Below, piece after piece: positions 51,791-60,433 of a stretch of DNA of 64,000 nt. The notes beneath the pieces are model-generated. The model had not been told where the DNA came from and searched no databases. It worked only from the letters and a program-made list of their open reading frames with translations. Made by a program: the position numbers and the translations under genes. The stretch comes from JAJPKK01 sp963807015 (GTDB taxonomy: Bacteria > Pseudomonadota > Alphaproteobacteria > Rhizobiales > Xanthobacteraceae), in NCBI GenBank assembly GCA_963807015.1, contig CAWEAS010000011.1, forward strand, positions 62,001 to 126,000, written 5' to 3'. The stretch's first letter is position 1; each line of letters opens with the position of its first letter.

Positions 51791-53569
51791 ATGAAATTCA
51801 AGCTGCTGCCGCATCGCGTCGGGCTGGTCCGATTGTCGCTTCTCGCAGTCGTGGTCGGCCTTGTCACCGGCCTTGGCGCGGTGTTCTTTCGCATGCTGAT
51901 CGGCGTGATCCACAACATTGCCTTCTACGGCAAGTTTTCCACCGTCTACGACGCCAATCTGTTCGATCCGCCGAGCCCGTGGGGAATCTTCATCATCCTG
52001 GTGCCGGTCATCGGCGGGCTCTGTGTCACCTTCCTGGTGACGAATTTCGCCCCGGAGGCCCGCGGTCACGGCGTCCCGGAAGTTATGGACGCGATCTACT
52101 ACCGCGAGGGCGTGATCCGGCCCATCGTCGCGGTGATCAAGTCGCTCGCCTCCGCCATATCGATCGGCACCGGCGCCGCCGTTGGACGCGAAGGGCCCAT
52201 CATCCAGATCGGCGCGTCGCTCGGCTCATCGCTGGGGCAGGTCATCAGGATGGCGCCGTGGCAGCGCATCACGCTGCTCGCCGCCGGCGCCGGCGCCGGC
52301 ATCGCCGCGACTTTCAACACGCCGATCGGCGGCGTGATGTTTGCGATCGAACTCTTGATGCCGGAGCTCAGCGCCCGCACCTTCCTGCCGGTGGCGCTTG
52401 CGACCGGCAGCGCGACGTTCATCGGGCGCATCTTTCTCGGCGTGCGGCCTGCGTTCGATGTGCCCTCGGAACTGCTGGCGTCGGATCGGCCGGCATCGCT
52501 GGCGGCGCTGATGCTTTATGCCCTGCTCGGAGCATTGATGGGCATTGCCGCGACCGCCTTCATTCGCGGCTTGAGCTTGGCCGAGGACGTGTTCGAGCGG
52601 ATCGCCAATCCGCACCTTCGCCACGTCATCGGCATGCTGATGCTCGGAACGCTGATCTACGTCTTGCTGATCACGACGGGCCACTACTTTGTCGAAGGCG
52701 TCGGTTATGCGGTCGTCCAGGCGATCCTCGCCAACACCCTGACGATGCCCGCGCTGCTTGTGGTGCTGTTCGTTGCGAAGCTGTTTGCGACCTCGACCAG
52801 CCTCGGCTCAGGCTCATCGGGCGGCATCTTTTCACCCTCCCTGTTCATGGGCGCGACCGTTGGCGGAGCATTCGGCGCCGTGGTCGATGCCATTCATCCG
52901 GTCGACGGAGTCACGGTCCCCGGATGTGCCATGATCGGCATGGCAGCGATGGTCGGCGGCGGCACCGGCGCCGCCATGACCGCAGTCACGATGATCTTCG
53001 AGATGACGCGGGACTACGATCTCGTGATGCCGCTCATCGTTGCGGTCGCGCTCGCGATCGGAATTCGGCGGCTGCTGTCGCAGGAGAACATCTACACCGT
53101 CAAGCTCGTCGGCCGCCGGCATTTCGTGCCGAAGGCACTCCACGCCAACATGTTCCTGGTGCGGCGCGCCAGCGAAGTCATGGCGCGCGACGTCCTGGTG
53201 CTGCCCGCCGAAACGGATATCGCCGCCTTCCTCAACAAATATGGCGAGACCGGCGGGCTGAGGCACATCGTGGTGACCCGCGGCACCCACATCTGCGGCG
53301 TGCTGCGCGTCAACATGAGCCTGCGCCGCGGGATCGAGGCAGGCTACCAGGGCGTGAAGCTCGGCGCCGTTGCCCAGCACGATTTCACCATCGCGCGCCA
53401 GGACGACATCATGTTCGACGTCGTCACCCGCATGTCCCGACGCCACGCCAGCATGGCGATCGTAACCAAGGCGTCCGGTCGGCCCCGCGCCGCCGACGTC
53501 ATCGGCATCATTTCCAAGGAACACATCGCCGATTCCGTTGCCGACAGCATCAAGCCCTACGGGAGCTGA
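51791..53569 (+). CDS. ClC-type chloride channel/antiporter with C-terminal CBS-like region
   Basis: A polytopic membrane protein of 592 residues. The three ClC selectivity motifs are GHGVPEV (92-98, first position Ser replaced by His relative to G-S-G-I-P), GREGP (132-136, gating Glu134) and GSSGGIFSPSLF. About 480-590 form a cytoplasmic CBS-domain region (RRASEVMARDVLVLP and the later VVTRMSRRHASMAIV). The frame is open to 51653, but the start at 51791 gives the usual N-terminus. The His at the central chloride site suggests altered ion selectivity. It likely exports or exchanges halide. Confidence 0.9.
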   Translation: MKFKLLPHRVGLVRLSLLAVVVGLVTGLGAVFFRMLIGVIHNIAFYGKFSTVYDANLFDPPSPWGIFIILVPVIGGLCVTFLVTNFAPEARGHGVPEVMDAIYYREGVIRPIVAVIKSLASAISIGTGAAVGREGPIIQIGASLGSSLGQVIRMAPWQRITLLAAGAGAGIAATFNTPIGGVMFAIELLMPELSARTFLPVALATGSATFIGRIFLGVRPAFDVPSELLASDRPASLAALMLYALLGALMGIAATAFIRGLSLAEDVFERIANPHLRHVIGMLMLGTLIYVLLITTGHYFVEGVGYAVVQAILANTLTMPALLVVLFVAKLFATSTSLGSGSSGGIFSPSLFMGATVGGAFGAVVDAIHPVDGVTVPGCAMIGMAAMVGGGTGAAMTAVTMIFEMTRDYDLVMPLIVAVALAIGIRRLLSQENIYTVKLVGRRHFVPKALHANMFLVRRASEVMARDVLVLPAETDIAAFLNKYGETGGLRHIVVTRGTHICGVLRVNMSLRRGIEAGYQGVKLGAVAQHDFTIARQDDIMFDVVTRMSRRHASMAIVTKASGRPRAADVIGIISKEHIADSVADSIKPYGS

Positions 53570-53684
53570 GGCTCCCGCGGGCGCGCCGTTGCCTCGTCCT
53601 ACACGAATGCGTCGCGGGGCTTTGCCGATGCACCGGAATGACGCTATGCAGGAGCGTTGCCGCCGTCATACAAGGAGCCGTTGA

Positions 53685-54815
53685 ATGGCCAAGAACGCCA
53701 TCGTTTCGGAGGAACTCGCTAAGAAATTCGCCACCGAAAAGGACACGCCCTACACGCGTTGGGTGCGCAGCGAGGGCCTCGACATCATCGGCGCGCACTA
53801 CGTGCCGAACCTGCACACCGCCGAGCTGAAGCCGTGGGCACGGCGCGGCGGCCGCGGCGTCTTCATCAACCACGAAGCCTCGCGCACCTCGAACGACTGC
53901 TATGTCTGCGAGATCCCGCCGGCCGGCAAGCTCGCGCCGCAGCGCCAGCTGTTCGAGGAGATGATCCTCGTGCTCGACGGTCGCGGCTCGACCACGGTGT
54001 GGAACGATGCCGGTGCCCGCATCACCTTCGAGTGGAAGGCGGGCGCGCTGTTCGCGATTCCGCTCAACACCCACCACCAGCATTTCAATGGTTCGGGCCG
54101 CGAGCCGGCGCGCTACGTCGCCGTCACCAACGCGCCGCCGGTCATCAACCTCTATGAGGACATCGATTTCGTGTTCGGCACGAGCCACGATTTCAAGGAC
54201 CGCTTCAACGGCGAGCCCGATTATTTCAGCGCCAAGGGCGAGCAGAAGGGTCTGCTGCTGCAGACCAACTTCGTCGCCGATGCGGTCAACCTGCCGCTGA
54301 TCTCGGCGAAGGAGCGCGGCGCCGGCGGCGGCCACATCCGCTTCAACATGGCCAAGGGCTCGATGAACAGCCACATCTCCCAGTTCCCGATCGGCACCTA
54401 CAAGAAGGCGCACTGCCACGGGCCGGGCGCTCACGTCATCATCCTGAGCGGCGAGGGCTATTCGCTGATGTGGCCCGAGGGCGACGAGCCGCGCCGTTAC
54501 GAATGGCAGGTCGGCTCGATGATCGTGCCGCCCAACATGTGGCTCCATCAGCATTTCAACACCGGCACGACGCCGGCGCGCTACTTGGCCTTCAAACACG
54601 AGGTCGTTTCGATTCGCAACGCGCAGGGCGTGCCGAAAGCCTGGATCAGCCGCCGCATCGGCGGCGACCAGATCGATTACGCCGATGAGACGCCGGCGAT
54701 CCGCCGGACGTTCGCCGAGGCCCTCGCCAAGAACGGCCTCACGCCGCGCATGGATGCCGCCTACGAGGCGGAGCTCGCGGACCTGCCGCCGACGCCGGCG
54801 CGCTCAGTCGCTTGA
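53685..54815 (+). CDS. Double-cupin domain protein
   Basis: A 376-residue bicupin without a signal peptide. The first cupin is about 75-150 (ILVLDGRGSTTVWNDAG, LFAIPLNTHHQHFN), the second about 235-320 (YKKAHCHGPGAHVIILSGEGYSLMWPEG, WLHQHFNTG). Histidine clusters in both could bind metal. It resembles dioxygenase-like bicupins of aromatic or plant-compound catabolism, but I cannot name a reaction. It is a single gene between the ClC channel and the acyl-CoA synthetase. Confidence 0.82.
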   Translation: MAKNAIVSEELAKKFATEKDTPYTRWVRSEGLDIIGAHYVPNLHTAELKPWARRGGRGVFINHEASRTSNDCYVCEIPPAGKLAPQRQLFEEMILVLDGRGSTTVWNDAGARITFEWKAGALFAIPLNTHHQHFNGSGREPARYVAVTNAPPVINLYEDIDFVFGTSHDFKDRFNGEPDYFSAKGEQKGLLLQTNFVADAVNLPLISAKERGAGGGHIRFNMAKGSMNSHISQFPIGTYKKAHCHGPGAHVIILSGEGYSLMWPEGDEPRRYEWQVGSMIVPPNMWLHQHFNTGTTPARYLAFKHEVVSIRNAQGVPKAWISRRIGGDQIDYADETPAIRRTFAEALAKNGLTPRMDAAYEAELADLPPTPARSVA

Positions 54816-54830
54816 TGTCAACTCTGCGCC

Positions 54831-54964
54831 GTAGGGTGGGCAAAGCGCGGACGTATCCGCGCGTGCCCACCGCCGCCGGCACCGCGCGACGCGCGACGCG
54901 TGGGCACGGCGGAGCCCCCGTTGTGCAAGATTTGCGACGCCGTGGCCGCCTTTGCCCACCCTAC
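54831..54964. repeat. Palindromic repeat family D, full copy
   Basis: A 134-bp element bounded by gtagggtgggcaaagcg and the reversed end ctttgcccaccctac, as at 2332-2443. The interior differs. It lies between the convergent bicupin and acyl-CoA synthetase genes. Confidence 0.88.
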
Positions 54965-54975
54965 CACGTTGAGGC

Positions 54976-57162
54976 CTATGCGCTTGCCGGTGTCGCCACC
55001 ACGAGCGCATCGAGCGCGCAGGCGCCCTGCCCTCGCGGATAGACCATCACCGGGTTGAGATCGATCTCCGTCACCTCGGGCGTGGCACGCATCAGCGCCG
55101 CGACCTTGGCGACGATCGCGGCGAGCGCGGCGACATCGGCGGGCGGCGCACCGCGCACACCCTTGAGCAGTTTTGCGCCGCGCAGGCGGTGAAGTTCGCG
55201 CACGACCTCGGCCTCGGTCACGTCCGGGGCCATCAGGCGCACGTCATCCAAAATTTCGACGAGCACGCCGCCGAGGCCGACGGCAATGACCGGGCCCCAG
55301 GCGGGATCGCATCGGGCGCCGACAATGAATTCGAGCCCCGGGCGGGACATGCGTTCGACCAGAATGCCATCAAGCCGCAGATCGGGTCGCGCCGCGGCGA
55401 GTGCTGAATGCATGCGGTCCCAGGCCTGGCGCAGCGCATCGGAGTCGCGAATGCCGACGATCACGCCGCCGACGTCGCTCTTGTGAGGCAAATCCGCAGC
55501 CTGCGCCTTCAGCACCACCGGATAGCCGATCCGCGTCGCGATCGTCTCGGCTTCGGGAAGCGTGCACGCGAGGTCTCCGTCGGGCACGGCAATGCCGGCG
55601 GCCGCAAGCCACTGCTTGCCCAGATATTCCGGCAGCGTCCCGCGCGCCTGCAGAGGCGCTGCCGGAACTGCATCTTGCGCGTCACAACCGGAAGCCGCTC
55701 GTTCGTTCCATCGCCGCATTGCGAGGCCGTAGTTGGTGATCCGCGCCATCGCCCGCAGCGCCCGCTCGGCCGAACGAAACATCGGCACCTGATGATCGGC
55801 AAAGACCGCAAAGAATTCGTCCGGCGCGGCGTCGCCGCCGATCGCGGCAAAGGCTACCGGCTTCTTGGCGTCGCGCATGACATCGTGAGCGGCACGCGCC
55901 TTCACGACCGCCTGTTGGCGCGACCCGAGAACGACGGCGGCAACAACACTGCCGATGGCGGCATCGTCCTGCATCGCCTCGACCGCAATGCCGAGGAGTT
56001 GCGGGGTGCGGATGAGCTGGGTTCCGACATCGATCGGATTGTCCGTCATGGCAAAGCCCGGCATCTCCTTGCCGACCCGCTCGAGCGTCGTTTGGGCGAG
56101 CGGCGGTACCGCGAGGTCGGCCTCGCCGCAGACATCGAACGTGATGCCGCGGAACGCGCCGGAATTGGTGACGACGCCGACACCCGCCGTCGGCGGTTGC
56201 GGAAAGCGCACCAGAAGGGCCGCAACGTCGATCAGCTCATCGAAGCTGTCGACCAGGATCACCCCTTGATGCGTGCAGAGCGCCGCCATCATCTTGAAAT
56301 CGCCGGCGAGCGCGCCGGTGTGCGACAGCGTTGCCGCGCGCGAGGCCGAGGTGCGGCCAGAATGGAACATGACGATCGGCTTGCCCCGCTCGCGCGCCCG
56401 CGCGGCGAGCGCGAGGAAGAGGCGCGGCCGCCTGATCTGCTCGACGAACAGCGTGATGACGCGCGTCGGCGCGTCCTCGATCAGTTCGGCGAGAAAATCC
56501 TCGACGCCGGCGACGGCTTCGTTGCCGGTCGAGACGATGTGGGTGTAGCCGATGCCCTTGGCGCGGACCACATCCGCCGCCGCGAGCATCATCGCGCCGC
56601 TCTGGGCGATGAAACCCACGCTGGGGTTTTTGTCGCGGCGCGGCTCCGGCAGCGACAGGCAAAGGGCGACGCCGTCCACATGATTGAGAAAGCCGAGGCA
56701 ATTGGGTCCGAGCAGCGCGACGCCCGAGCGCCGTGCGGTCTCGACGATCGCATCCTGTTCGGCCAATCCGGCCGCACCCATCTCGGCAAAGCCCGAGGCG
56801 TAGACCACGGCGCCGCCGACGCCCCGCCGTGCGCACGCGGCAACCGCGTCGTGGACGCCGCCGCGCGGCAGGCACAGGACCGCAAGATCGACGTCCGGCG
56901 GCAGATCGTCGACGGTGGGCACGCAGGAGCGACCGAACACCTCGCTGCGGCTGCGGCTCACGAGGTGGATCGCGCCCGGGTACTCGAAGCTTTGCAGGCT
57001 CGAGAGCATCGCGGCGCCGAAGGAGCCGGGTTCGGGCGAGATGCCGACAATGGCGATGGAGCGCGGGCGCAGCAGCCGGCCGACAGCGACTAGGCCGGCT
57101 GCGTCGGGCGGTGCGGGGGGCGGCGGGAGGTTATCGGGGGTCACGCCGTGCATCACCGGCAT
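54976..57162 (-). CDS. NDP-forming acyl-CoA synthetase (fused acetate-CoA ligase type)
   Basis: A 728-residue fusion of the alpha and beta parts of an ADP-forming acyl-CoA synthetase. The CoA-binding Rossmann domain (about 25-150) has PRSIAIVGISPEPGSFG, the middle ligase domain carries VALLGPNCLGFLN and SQSGAMML-type AQSGAMMLAA, and the ATP-grasp domain (about 500-728) has GYPVVLKAQAADLPHKSDVGGV. It converts an acyl acid and CoA with ATP to acyl-CoA and ADP, or the reverse. Members in this group serve aromatic or branched acids. The start gives a short Pro-rich leader. Confidence 0.9.
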   Translation of the reverse strand: MPVMHGVTPDNLPPPPAPPDAAGLVAVGRLLRPRSIAIVGISPEPGSFGAAMLSSLQSFEYPGAIHLVSRSRSEVFGRSCVPTVDDLPPDVDLAVLCLPRGGVHDAVAACARRGVGGAVVYASGFAEMGAAGLAEQDAIVETARRSGVALLGPNCLGFLNHVDGVALCLSLPEPRRDKNPSVGFIAQSGAMMLAAADVVRAKGIGYTHIVSTGNEAVAGVEDFLAELIEDAPTRVITLFVEQIRRPRLFLALAARARERGKPIVMFHSGRTSASRAATLSHTGALAGDFKMMAALCTHQGVILVDSFDELIDVAALLVRFPQPPTAGVGVVTNSGAFRGITFDVCGEADLAVPPLAQTTLERVGKEMPGFAMTDNPIDVGTQLIRTPQLLGIAVEAMQDDAAIGSVVAAVVLGSRQQAVVKARAAHDVMRDAKKPVAFAAIGGDAAPDEFFAVFADHQVPMFRSAERALRAMARITNYGLAMRRWNERAASGCDAQDAVPAAPLQARGTLPEYLGKQWLAAAGIAVPDGDLACTLPEAETIATRIGYPVVLKAQAADLPHKSDVGGVIVGIRDSDALRQAWDRMHSALAAARPDLRLDGILVERMSRPGLEFIVGARCDPAWGPVIAVGLGGVLVEILDDVRLMAPDVTEAEVVRELHRLRGAKLLKGVRGAPPADVAALAAIVAKVAALMRATPEVTEIDLNPVMVYPRGQGACALDALVVATPASA

Positions 57163-57466
57163 CTGCGTTTCGGCTTACCGCCATCATCAGAGGTGCGGCG
57201 ATCCCCAATGCCTGGCGCCCGAGTCGTCACGAAACCATTCATCCCAGCTCTCCCAACGAACAAATTTACGGACGCCGCAACGGCAGATCGATGTGAGGCG
57301 AACCAAAGCTCTTCCGCAGGCATTGGGTTTTCCTGTGGACCTCGAATCAAAGCCCTTCCGCAAATGGGCGGCCACTGGGTGGCCGTCGGCCAAGCCGGGA
57401 CACGAGCAAGCCAGAATTGGCGCGACCGGCAACACCTGATCGCTGTCACCCGGATTTGACGTCAAA
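57163..57466. other. 304-bp intergenic region; no supported gene
   Basis: Separates the acyl-CoA synthetase start (minus) from the stop of the first accessory gene. A minus-strand frame 57187-57465 ends in a fairly protein-like stretch (RWESWDEWFRDDSGARHWG), which could be the tail of a decayed gene, but its upstream part is not credible. I list no CDS. Confidence 0.45.
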
Positions 57467-58097
57467 TCAAAGTGGCGGAATTATCGCGTCGTACGCGACG
57501 TTGTGCCAGCGGCGCGCTGATCGGTCGTACTCCTTGAACTCCGTGTCATTGGCAGAGAAGACGCGCATGTGGTGGAACGCGGTAAATACCTCATTTGGAT
57601 GGATTTCGGCGTCGGCATAGACGGGCGTCCCGTTTAAGTCGGATGCCTTCCGTGCGTAGAGCGGCGAAAGGACGAATATTCCAATCGGAACGTAGCCGCG
57701 GACGCGCCACTCGTTGCTCGGCTGGCGCAGCCTGATGCTCTCTTCGCATGCCTCCAGGGTTGGGGGCTTCCCGTCGGAATAAGGCTCCCCCGCCACCGGG
57801 TCGGTGAAACTGCCCAGGTCACCTGGACCGACGGCCAACACCTCAGTTTCTGGCCCAACGTCAACGAGCAGACCAATGCATCCTTCGGCGCCGCCGCGGA
57901 CCACCATTGAGGATCGGGTTGCTGTCCCCGCGTTGGATTGTTGAGAAGGAAAGCGGCACATTCTGAAGCGTCATCGCGTTCAGTAAGTCGTCTGGGAAGC
58001 AGCGACTGGGATTGGTCGCCATCAGTGTAGAGAAATGGACAAGCAAAGCCTCATGGTCCCGCAGGAATCGACGGATCTCGTCCGGCGTCATCATCAT
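57467..58097 (-). pseudogene. Frameshifted gene of unknown function
   Basis: Two overlapping frames together make one plausible protein of about 210 residues. The first, from 58097, reads MTPDEIRRFLRDHEALLVHFSTL and ends meaningfully near LSFSTIQRGDSNP; it then degenerates into an Arg run. The second frame picks up at SMVVRGGAEGCIGLLVDVGPE and continues to the stop at 57467. The shift lies at about 57895-57925. Either the gene is broken or the assembly has an indel. No family recognised. It follows the HEPN-like gene by 14 bp in the same operon. Start is one of three consecutive ATGs behind aggat. Confidence 0.6.
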
Positions 58098-58111
58098 CAC
58101 ATCCTGTACTT

Positions 58112-59188
58112 CTACGTGGGCTTTAGTTTGGCTGCGTGGCCATTCGATCGCGCTAATTCCAGCAGCGGCTTCCAGAGTCTAACGGACTCTAGCAACAGCC
58201 GCCGAGCCAGCGATTGAACATTTGCGACGTCGTACATCGATATCGAGGAGGTCGCCTTCTGGAATCGGTGCGCTGTGCATTTGCTTCTCAGCCAACTGGC
58301 TTCGAGCAGTGCATCTTCGATGGCGACGGCCCTATCTCGCACGACGCCCTTGGTCCAGGGTTGCTTTGCACCCGCCGCAGCGCGCTTTGATTTATGAATG
58401 CGTGTCGAGCTTCCTCGCCTTGCCCAACCAATTTTCTCGCCTATGTCGACCCCCGCGGTGCATAGCCTCGTATGCAAATTGCTCCGGGCCGCCTCATCCC
58501 ATCCAGCTTCTGTCTTTATTGGCTTGTTGTTCATCGGCCGCGGCTCCAATTGAAGTTCTTCGATGGCTGAGTAAGCAAGCGTTATGGCCGACGCCATTCG
58601 AACATGATCAAATAGAGAGTCGACAATGCCAAAGCTCTTCGGGTAGTAGCGTGGATGAAACTCCATCCAATGCGCAGAAGCGACTTTGTAGCTGAGAGCC
58701 AGCTTGAACGCGGCGTAGGATAGATGTTTTCGTCTCGAAAGAGCCGCGCTAAAACGACACCCAAACACTACTCCGTCTCTTGAGGCGGTTCCCTGTGGTC
58801 GTCCTAGATCATCCGGGGACAGGTCTTCGAGCTGATTCCTGTTTCGCGGCGCGACGATTGCGTCGTCTAACTCAAACAAGGCGCTGCCATCAAGAATTGT
58901 CAAAGCTGACGTTAGAAGTTGGAAGACTCTCTGTGCTGCGAGTCTCGACTTCGCCTCGGCGACGATTTGAGGGGCGATCCAAGTCTTCCCCGCCCCGTTC
59001 GAAACGTTATATACGCTGTATTCTGAGTACTTTTTTCGCATCGTATGGAAGTGGCGCCACCAAGCCTTCGATCCGCCCTGAACAGGGGGTACTTCGGCGG
59101 CCATGAGCTTCCAGCCGGCACCATGAAAGCCTGCGGCGGGAAAACGAACAAAATCCGCAGCCCAAAGGGGGAAATCGTATAGCGGCAT
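58112..59188 (-). CDS. Unknown accessory protein with C-terminal HEPN-like R-x5-H motif
   Basis: A 358-residue protein, mostly predicted helical in its second half, that I do not recognise as a whole. Near the end EDALLEASWLRSKCTAHRF contains R301-x5-H307, which fits the R-x4-6-H active site of HEPN RNases and resembles the L-R-N-K-x-A-A-H-R form. HEPN proteins are often toxins or abortive-infection effectors. The gene is AT-richer than the chromosome and lies between two other unknown genes (54 bp and 14 bp gaps). No clear ribosome-binding site precedes 59188; 59104 (MAAEVPP, preceded by ggaag) is an alternative start. Confidence 0.6.
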   Translation of the reverse strand: MPLYDFPLWAADFVRFPAAGFHGAGWKLMAAEVPPVQGGSKAWWRHFHTMRKKYSEYSVYNVSNGAGKTWIAPQIVAEAKSRLAAQRVFQLLTSALTILDGSALFELDDAIVAPRNRNQLEDLSPDDLGRPQGTASRDGVVFGCRFSAALSRRKHLSYAAFKLALSYKVASAHWMEFHPRYYPKSFGIVDSLFDHVRMASAITLAYSAIEELQLEPRPMNNKPIKTEAGWDEAARSNLHTRLCTAGVDIGEKIGWARRGSSTRIHKSKRAAAGAKQPWTKGVVRDRAVAIEDALLEASWLRSKCTAHRFQKATSSISMYDVANVQSLARRLLLESVRLWKPLLELARSNGHAAKLKPT

Positions 59189-59242
59189 CGAAAACCCAGA
59201 TGTCTTGCTTGTAGCGACTCGATCGAGGTTGCGAACCGAGGC

Positions 59243-59977
59243 TCACTCAAGCGGCTTGCGCTGTTGCTCAAATTCAGCAAAGCAGTCATTGATCGCCCTT
59301 TCTGACATGCCCTCTGGATCAGAAAGCCAATCCGCACGGTCTTTGTCATGTCCAAACACAAGGCCTCTCATGTGCTCGATGTGTGCTTGGTCAACGGGCG
59401 TCTTATCTTTCAACAGTTGCCATCCTTGCTGCTTCCGCCAGTCATAGACGACATGCTCGGAAGAAAGAAATAAGAACACGCGATCAAATGGGGCGTTGGC
59501 CAATATGGAGCCAAAATTATTGTTCAGGTGACCAATATCGACCACCGCAGATGCAATCATCGTAGAGCTTGTCGCTCCGTAGCGAGGATACTGAGCGCAC
59601 ACAAGCAGCCAGAGCTCATCGACCTGATACGTGTGTTTAGCTGCAATGGCGATCTTCTCTTGGATCCGGTGCCGTAGGGGAGGCACATAGTCGGCGGGCG
59701 CCCATGAGCCATAGACTTTAGGGCCGTCCTGCCGAAGCGCCTCACGAGCCTTTCGCTCTTCCTCATTTCTGAGGAGAGAGCCTTTTTGGCCAGCCACCCC
59801 TTCGTCAGCATGATAAACGGTGACCTGAATACCGACCTTTCGAGAACCAAAGTTGGTCAGGACATCCATTCCTGTCTCGACCGAAGGCGTATTCGGGTTG
59901 ATCGGGTTGCTGATATCAAGGGCTAACAAGTCGACTAATTTTCGAACCATCTCCACTTCTTCAACGGGATTTCCCAT
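59243..59977 (-). CDS. Unknown accessory protein, possibly PD-(D/E)xK-like
   Basis: A 244-residue protein with no family I recognise. The start at 59977 is chosen since aagga lies 9 bp upstream; two earlier Met codons lack good spacing. Residues 36-56 (TGMDVLTNFGSRKVGIQVTVY) show an acidic strand followed by a G-I-Q-V-T strand, a pattern found in restriction-endonuclease-like folds (D38, Q51), but the catalytic Lys is Thr. It has no signal peptide or membrane segment. It is first in a three-gene AT-rich minus-strand operon, placed between the acyl-CoA synthetase and pyrC. Confidence 0.58.
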   Translation of the reverse strand: MGNPVEEVEMVRKLVDLLALDISNPINPNTPSVETGMDVLTNFGSRKVGIQVTVYHADEGVAGQKGSLLRNEEERKAREALRQDGPKVYGSWAPADYVPPLRHRIQEKIAIAAKHTYQVDELWLLVCAQYPRYGATSSTMIASAVVDIGHLNNNFGSILANAPFDRVFLFLSSEHVVYDWRKQQGWQLLKDKTPVDQAHIEHMRGLVFGHDKDRADWLSDPEGMSERAINDCFAEFEQQRKPLE

Positions 59978-60433
59978 CGTTATCATTCCTTTTTGCGACA
60001 ATGCTCGATGATCCATCAAGCTGGCCGATCAAATCGTCATCACGTCGGTGGGGGCGACCTGATCGGCAGCGCCGATTTCTATGGTTTCATGCCGTCAGCG
60101 TTCTCGGTCGCGACGCCACGCGGCTAATATTTATTACCTCCGCTGGCCTATTCGAGGTACGCAGAATCCGGACAGGCAGCCCGGTGTCAAGCAATTGAAT
60201 TATCTGAGTTTTCTTAGATGTAAAAGAGCCATGCTTCCATTTTGCGGAAGTACTTCGTCTGGAGCGGAAGAGATCTGTTCCCCTCATAAGATCGGACAAA
60301 GCAAGCCGGAAGCCTTTTGTCCACAAATTAGAAAAATTATTGATTTTGGTACAGGCGCCTGCGACGTGACCGGACGCCCGGTTGCCTTGGAACACTATGT
60401 ACCCCGCGTTCGCGGGTATGAGGGGATCATTTG
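59978..60433. other. 456-bp AT-rich intergenic region upstream of pyrC and the accessory operon
   Basis: Divergent promoter space for the accessory operon (minus) and pyrC (plus). A plus-strand open frame reaches 60434 and a minus-strand frame spans 60087-60395, but neither has a recognisable protein or ribosome-binding site. The segment 60180-60360 is clearly AT-richer than pyrC and belongs to the inserted DNA. A small GC hairpin lies at its end. Confidence 0.5.
60403..60416. promoter_or_regulatory. Short GC hairpin upstream of pyrC
   Basis: cccgcgttcgcggg folds into a 6-bp stem with a 2-nt loop and ends 17 bp before the pyrC start. It might mark the junction of inserted DNA, a leader hairpin or chance. 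It is a single copy, so not a CRISPR repeat. Confidence 0.3.

Noticed and set aside
57187..57465. Small minus-strand frame ending RWESWDEWFRDDSGARHWG
   Set aside because: The last 30 residues look protein-like, but the rest does not and there is no ribosome-binding site; left as possible gene remnant.
58912..59361. Minus-strand frame overlapping the starts of two cassette genes
   Set aside because: Overlaps both neighbours in another frame and is rich in Ser/Arg; I judged it a shadow.
60401..60422. Sequence resembling a CRISPR repeat (ccccgcgttcgcgggtatg)
   Set aside because: Only one copy exists in the neighbourhood, with no spacers and no cas genes; it is a simple GC hairpin.
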